6,576 nucleotides of DNA from an uncultured beta proteobacterium (GTDB taxonomy: Bacteria > Pseudomonadota > Gammaproteobacteria > Burkholderiales > Rhodocyclaceae): positions 1 through 6,576 of the forward strand of contig CAIXAY010000089.1 in assembly GCA_903917505.1 (NCBI GenBank). The letters run 5' to 3'. Every line of letters starts with the position of its first letter. Positions within the stretch are counted from its first letter, which is position 1. Positions 5,112 to 6,576 of this stretch are shown here, in pieces. Below the pieces are notes generated by a model. It worked only from the letters and a program-made list of their open reading frames with translations, was not told the origin of the DNA and made no database searches. The position numbers were made by a program, and so were the translations under genes.

Positions 5112-5921
5112 ATGAGCATCAACTTGCGCCCCGCCGCGGTTGCCGCGATGTTCTATCCGGAATCCGCCGTCGTCCTCGCGCGCCAAGTCGCGCAAATGCT
5201 GGCCGCAGCGCCACAGTTCTTACCGCAGCGCCCGAAAGCGATCATTGTTCCGCACGCCGGCTATATTTACTCAGGACCTGTTGCGGCGAGCATTTACGCC
5301 CCGTTGGCGGCCCTACGCGCTACGGTGCGGCGCGTGGTGCTGCTCGGCCCGACACACCGCGTGGCAATCGCCGGCCTGGCCATTCCGTCCGCCAGCGCTT
5401 TCGCCACGCCGCTTGGCAACGTGCCGGTCGACCAGGAAGCGCTCGCCGCGCTGAACGACCTGCCGCAGGTGGTCGTCGACGATGCCGCGCACGCCGACGA
5501 ACATTCGCTCGAAGTGCAGCTGCCCTTCCTGCAGACCGTCTTCGGCGAGTTCTCGCTGCTCCCGTTCGCCGTCGGCCAGGCCTCGCCGGAAGAAATCGCC
5601 GAGGTGCTCGGGCGCTTGTGGGGCGGCGACGAAACCCTGGTCGTCGTCAGCTCCGACCTGTCACACTATCTGGCCTACGACGCAGCGCGGCAAACGGACG
5701 CGCAGACGGCACAGCGCATCGTCGATCTCGATCCGGCCCTGCAACACGGGCAAGCCTGCGGCGCCACACCGATCAATGGCCTGCTGCTCGCTGCGCGCCG
5801 GCACGGCTTGCGGGCGCAACTCCTGGATCTGCGCAATTCCGGCGATACGGCCGGCGACAAGACACGCGTCGTCGGTTACGGCGCGTTCGCCTTTTACCCG
5901 GTAGACGACCATGCCCATTGA
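5112..5921 (+). CDS. amrB: AmmeMemoRadiSam system protein B (MEMO family)
   Basis: This 269-residue protein belongs to the MEMO family, structurally related to extradiol dioxygenases such as LigB and homologous to human MEMO1. It is predicted cytoplasmic. Conserved motifs appear in order: MFYP (13-16), PHAGYIYSGP (47-56), LLGPTH (77-82), EHSLEVQLPFLQ (130-141), SSDLSHY (180-186), ACGATPINGLL (215-225) and NSGDTAGDKTRVVGYGAF (242-259). His48, His82, Asp182 and Cys216 occupy the positions of the metal-site residues described for human MEMO1, so a metal-dependent redox role is plausible; no reaction is assigned. The ATG at 5112 follows AAGGAG at a 9-base spacing. In-frame codons further upstream would overlap the promoter. 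The stop overlaps amrA by 11 bases, so the operon is tightly coupled. The family call is strong; the biochemical activity in bacteria is unsettled. Confidence 0.95.
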   Translation: MSINLRPAAVAAMFYPESAVVLARQVAQMLAAAPQFLPQRPKAIIVPHAGYIYSGPVAASIYAPLAALRATVRRVVLLGPTHRVAIAGLAIPSASAFATPLGNVPVDQEALAALNDLPQVVVDDAAHADEHSLEVQLPFLQTVFGEFSLLPFAVGQASPEEIAEVLGRLWGGDETLVVVSSDLSHYLAYDAARQTDAQTAQRIVDLDPALQHGQACGATPINGLLLAARRHGLRAQLLDLRNSGDTAGDKTRVVGYGAFAFYPVDDHAH

Positions 5922-6459
5922 TCCGCTCGGTTTCGCCCTGTTGACCATCGCGCGCAACGCCATCGAGCGGCATTTCGGGCTCGAGCAGCGCACGGTCACG
6001 CCACATCCGGAGTTGTCGCACCCGGCGGCGACTTTCGTCACGCTGACACAGAACGGGCAATTGCGCGGCTGCATCGGCAGCCTCGAAGCCTACCGCCCGC
6101 TGGCCAGCGATGTCGCCGAGAACGCCCTGTCGGCGGCCTTTCGCGACACGCGCTTTCCGGCGCTCGAGCGCGATGAACTCTCGCGCACGCGCGTCGAAGT
6201 CTCGCTGCTCGAAAAACCGGAAGCGATGCATTTCAGCGACGAAGCCGACGCGCTCGCGCGCTTGCGGCCCGGCATCGATGGCCTTATCCTGACGCACGGC
6301 GATAGACGCGCGACCTTCCTGCCGCAGGTCTGGGAATCGCTGCCCGACCCGCGGCGCTTCATGGCGCAGCTCAAACTCAAGGCGGGACTCGCGGCCGACT
6401 TCTGGGACGCGGACATCCGGCTCGCCCGCTATGGAGTGCAGAAATGGAAAGAGACGTAA
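5911..6459 (+). CDS. amrA: AmmeMemoRadiSam system protein A (AMMECR1 domain)
   Basis: The 182-residue protein is a stand-alone AMMECR1 domain, homologous to the human protein deleted in a syndrome with mental retardation and elliptocytosis. The defining motif LRGCIGS is complete at 51-57, and Cys54 in it is a candidate reactive residue. Further family stretches are DTRFPALERDEL (79-90), VEVSLLEKPE (95-104), GLILTHGDRRATFLPQVWE (124-142) and LKLKAGLAADFW (154-165). No signal peptide or membrane segment is seen. It begins at 5911 inside the last codons of amrB; no clear Shine-Dalgarno sequence is visible, so translation is probably coupled to amrB. Its end overlaps amrS by 16 bases. The molecular activity is unknown. 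Because the same three genes recur together, this protein probably binds or processes a substrate jointly with AmrB and AmrS. Confidence 0.95.
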   Translation: MPIDPLGFALLTIARNAIERHFGLEQRTVTPHPELSHPAATFVTLTQNGQLRGCIGSLEAYRPLASDVAENALSAAFRDTRFPALERDELSRTRVEVSLLEKPEAMHFSDEADALARLRPGIDGLILTHGDRRATFLPQVWESLPDPRRFMAQLKLKAGLAADFWDADIRLARYGVQKWKET

Positions 6460-6576
6460 AGACCCCGGAATCGGCCCATCCGGGGCGCTGGTGGCATCGC
6501 CTGCCCAGCGCCGAAGGGAAAACCGAACGTATCCGGTGCGATCTCTGTCCGCGCGATTGCAAGCTGCACGAAGGCC
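6444..6576 (+). CDS. amrS: AmmeMemoRadiSam system radical SAM enzyme (partial, 5' end only)
   Basis: Only the first 44 residues are in the window. They include the typical AmrS beginning: GRWWHRLP (14-21), then a cysteine-rich motif CDLCPRDCKLHEG (32-44) with Cys32, Cys35 and Cys39. This N-terminal motif precedes the radical SAM CxxxCxxC cluster, which would lie beyond the right edge, so the catalytic site itself is not visible. The full family member would be roughly 340 residues, as far as I recall. The ATG at 6444 has GGAG at 6433-6436, 7 bases upstream, inside the end of amrA. The 16-base overlap suggests coupled translation. The call depends on this motif and on the amrB-amrA context, which together make it firm. 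The product is expected to bind a 4Fe-4S cluster and start radical chemistry on an unknown substrate. Confidence 0.88.
   Translation, partial: MERDVKTPESAHPGRWWHRLPSAEGKTERIRCDLCPRDCKLHEG

Noticed and set aside
4968..5921. Longer start for AmrB
   Set aside because: The extra 48 codons cover the promoter and lack MEMO similarity. The start at 5112 has a good AAGGAG site.

Overview
The window is GC-rich, tightly packed proteobacterial chromosomal DNA. GC-rich third codon positions, a YqhD-type aldehyde reductase, an NfeD/QmcA-like pair and an AmmeMemoRadiSam cluster would fit a betaproteobacterium (perhaps Rhodocyclales-like). That placement is an inference from gene content and composition, not from any search. 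I see no RNA genes, insertion sequences, CRISPR arrays or phage genes.

Layout. (1) Positions 1-574, minus strand: the N-terminal part of a ClpX-like AAA+ unfoldase that lacks the ClpX zinc-binding domain, starts at TTG and has an altered pore loop. (2) Positions 575-760: a divergent intergenic region with a 10-bp periodic repeat. (3) Positions 761-4144, plus strand: a compact four-gene run of NfeD-like membrane protein, SPFH/stomatin protein, EamA drug/metabolite transporter and YqhD-type NADPH aldehyde reductase. Two of its three junctions are 4-base ATGA overlaps and the third is a 29-base gap. (4) Positions 4226-4450: a small acidic hypothetical protein, convergent with (5), positions 4462-4905 on the minus strand: an Ala/Lys/Pro-rich protein with a C-terminal ribbon-helix-helix-like segment. 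A perfect 8-bp GC stem lies close to the convergent junction. (6) Positions 5112-6576, plus strand: the AmmeMemoRadiSam operon. It has a MEMO-family protein (amrB), an AMMECR1-domain protein (amrA) and the start of a radical SAM enzyme (amrS), with overlaps of 11 and 16 bases and a good sigma70-type promoter just upstream.

How the genes may work together. The NfeD/SPFH pair probably forms a membrane-organising complex, with the small NfeD as a likely partner of the stomatin-like protein. The ClpX-like unfoldase next to it, in the opposite direction, could serve membrane or protein quality control, but that is inference. The coupled transporter and YqhD-type reductase suggest a detoxification function, in which reactive aldehydes are reduced and a small metabolite is exported. 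The last operon is the most intriguing part. MEMO, AMMECR1 and a radical SAM enzyme recur together across bacteria and archaea, have human homologues of medical interest, and to my knowledge lack a settled biochemical function in bacteria.
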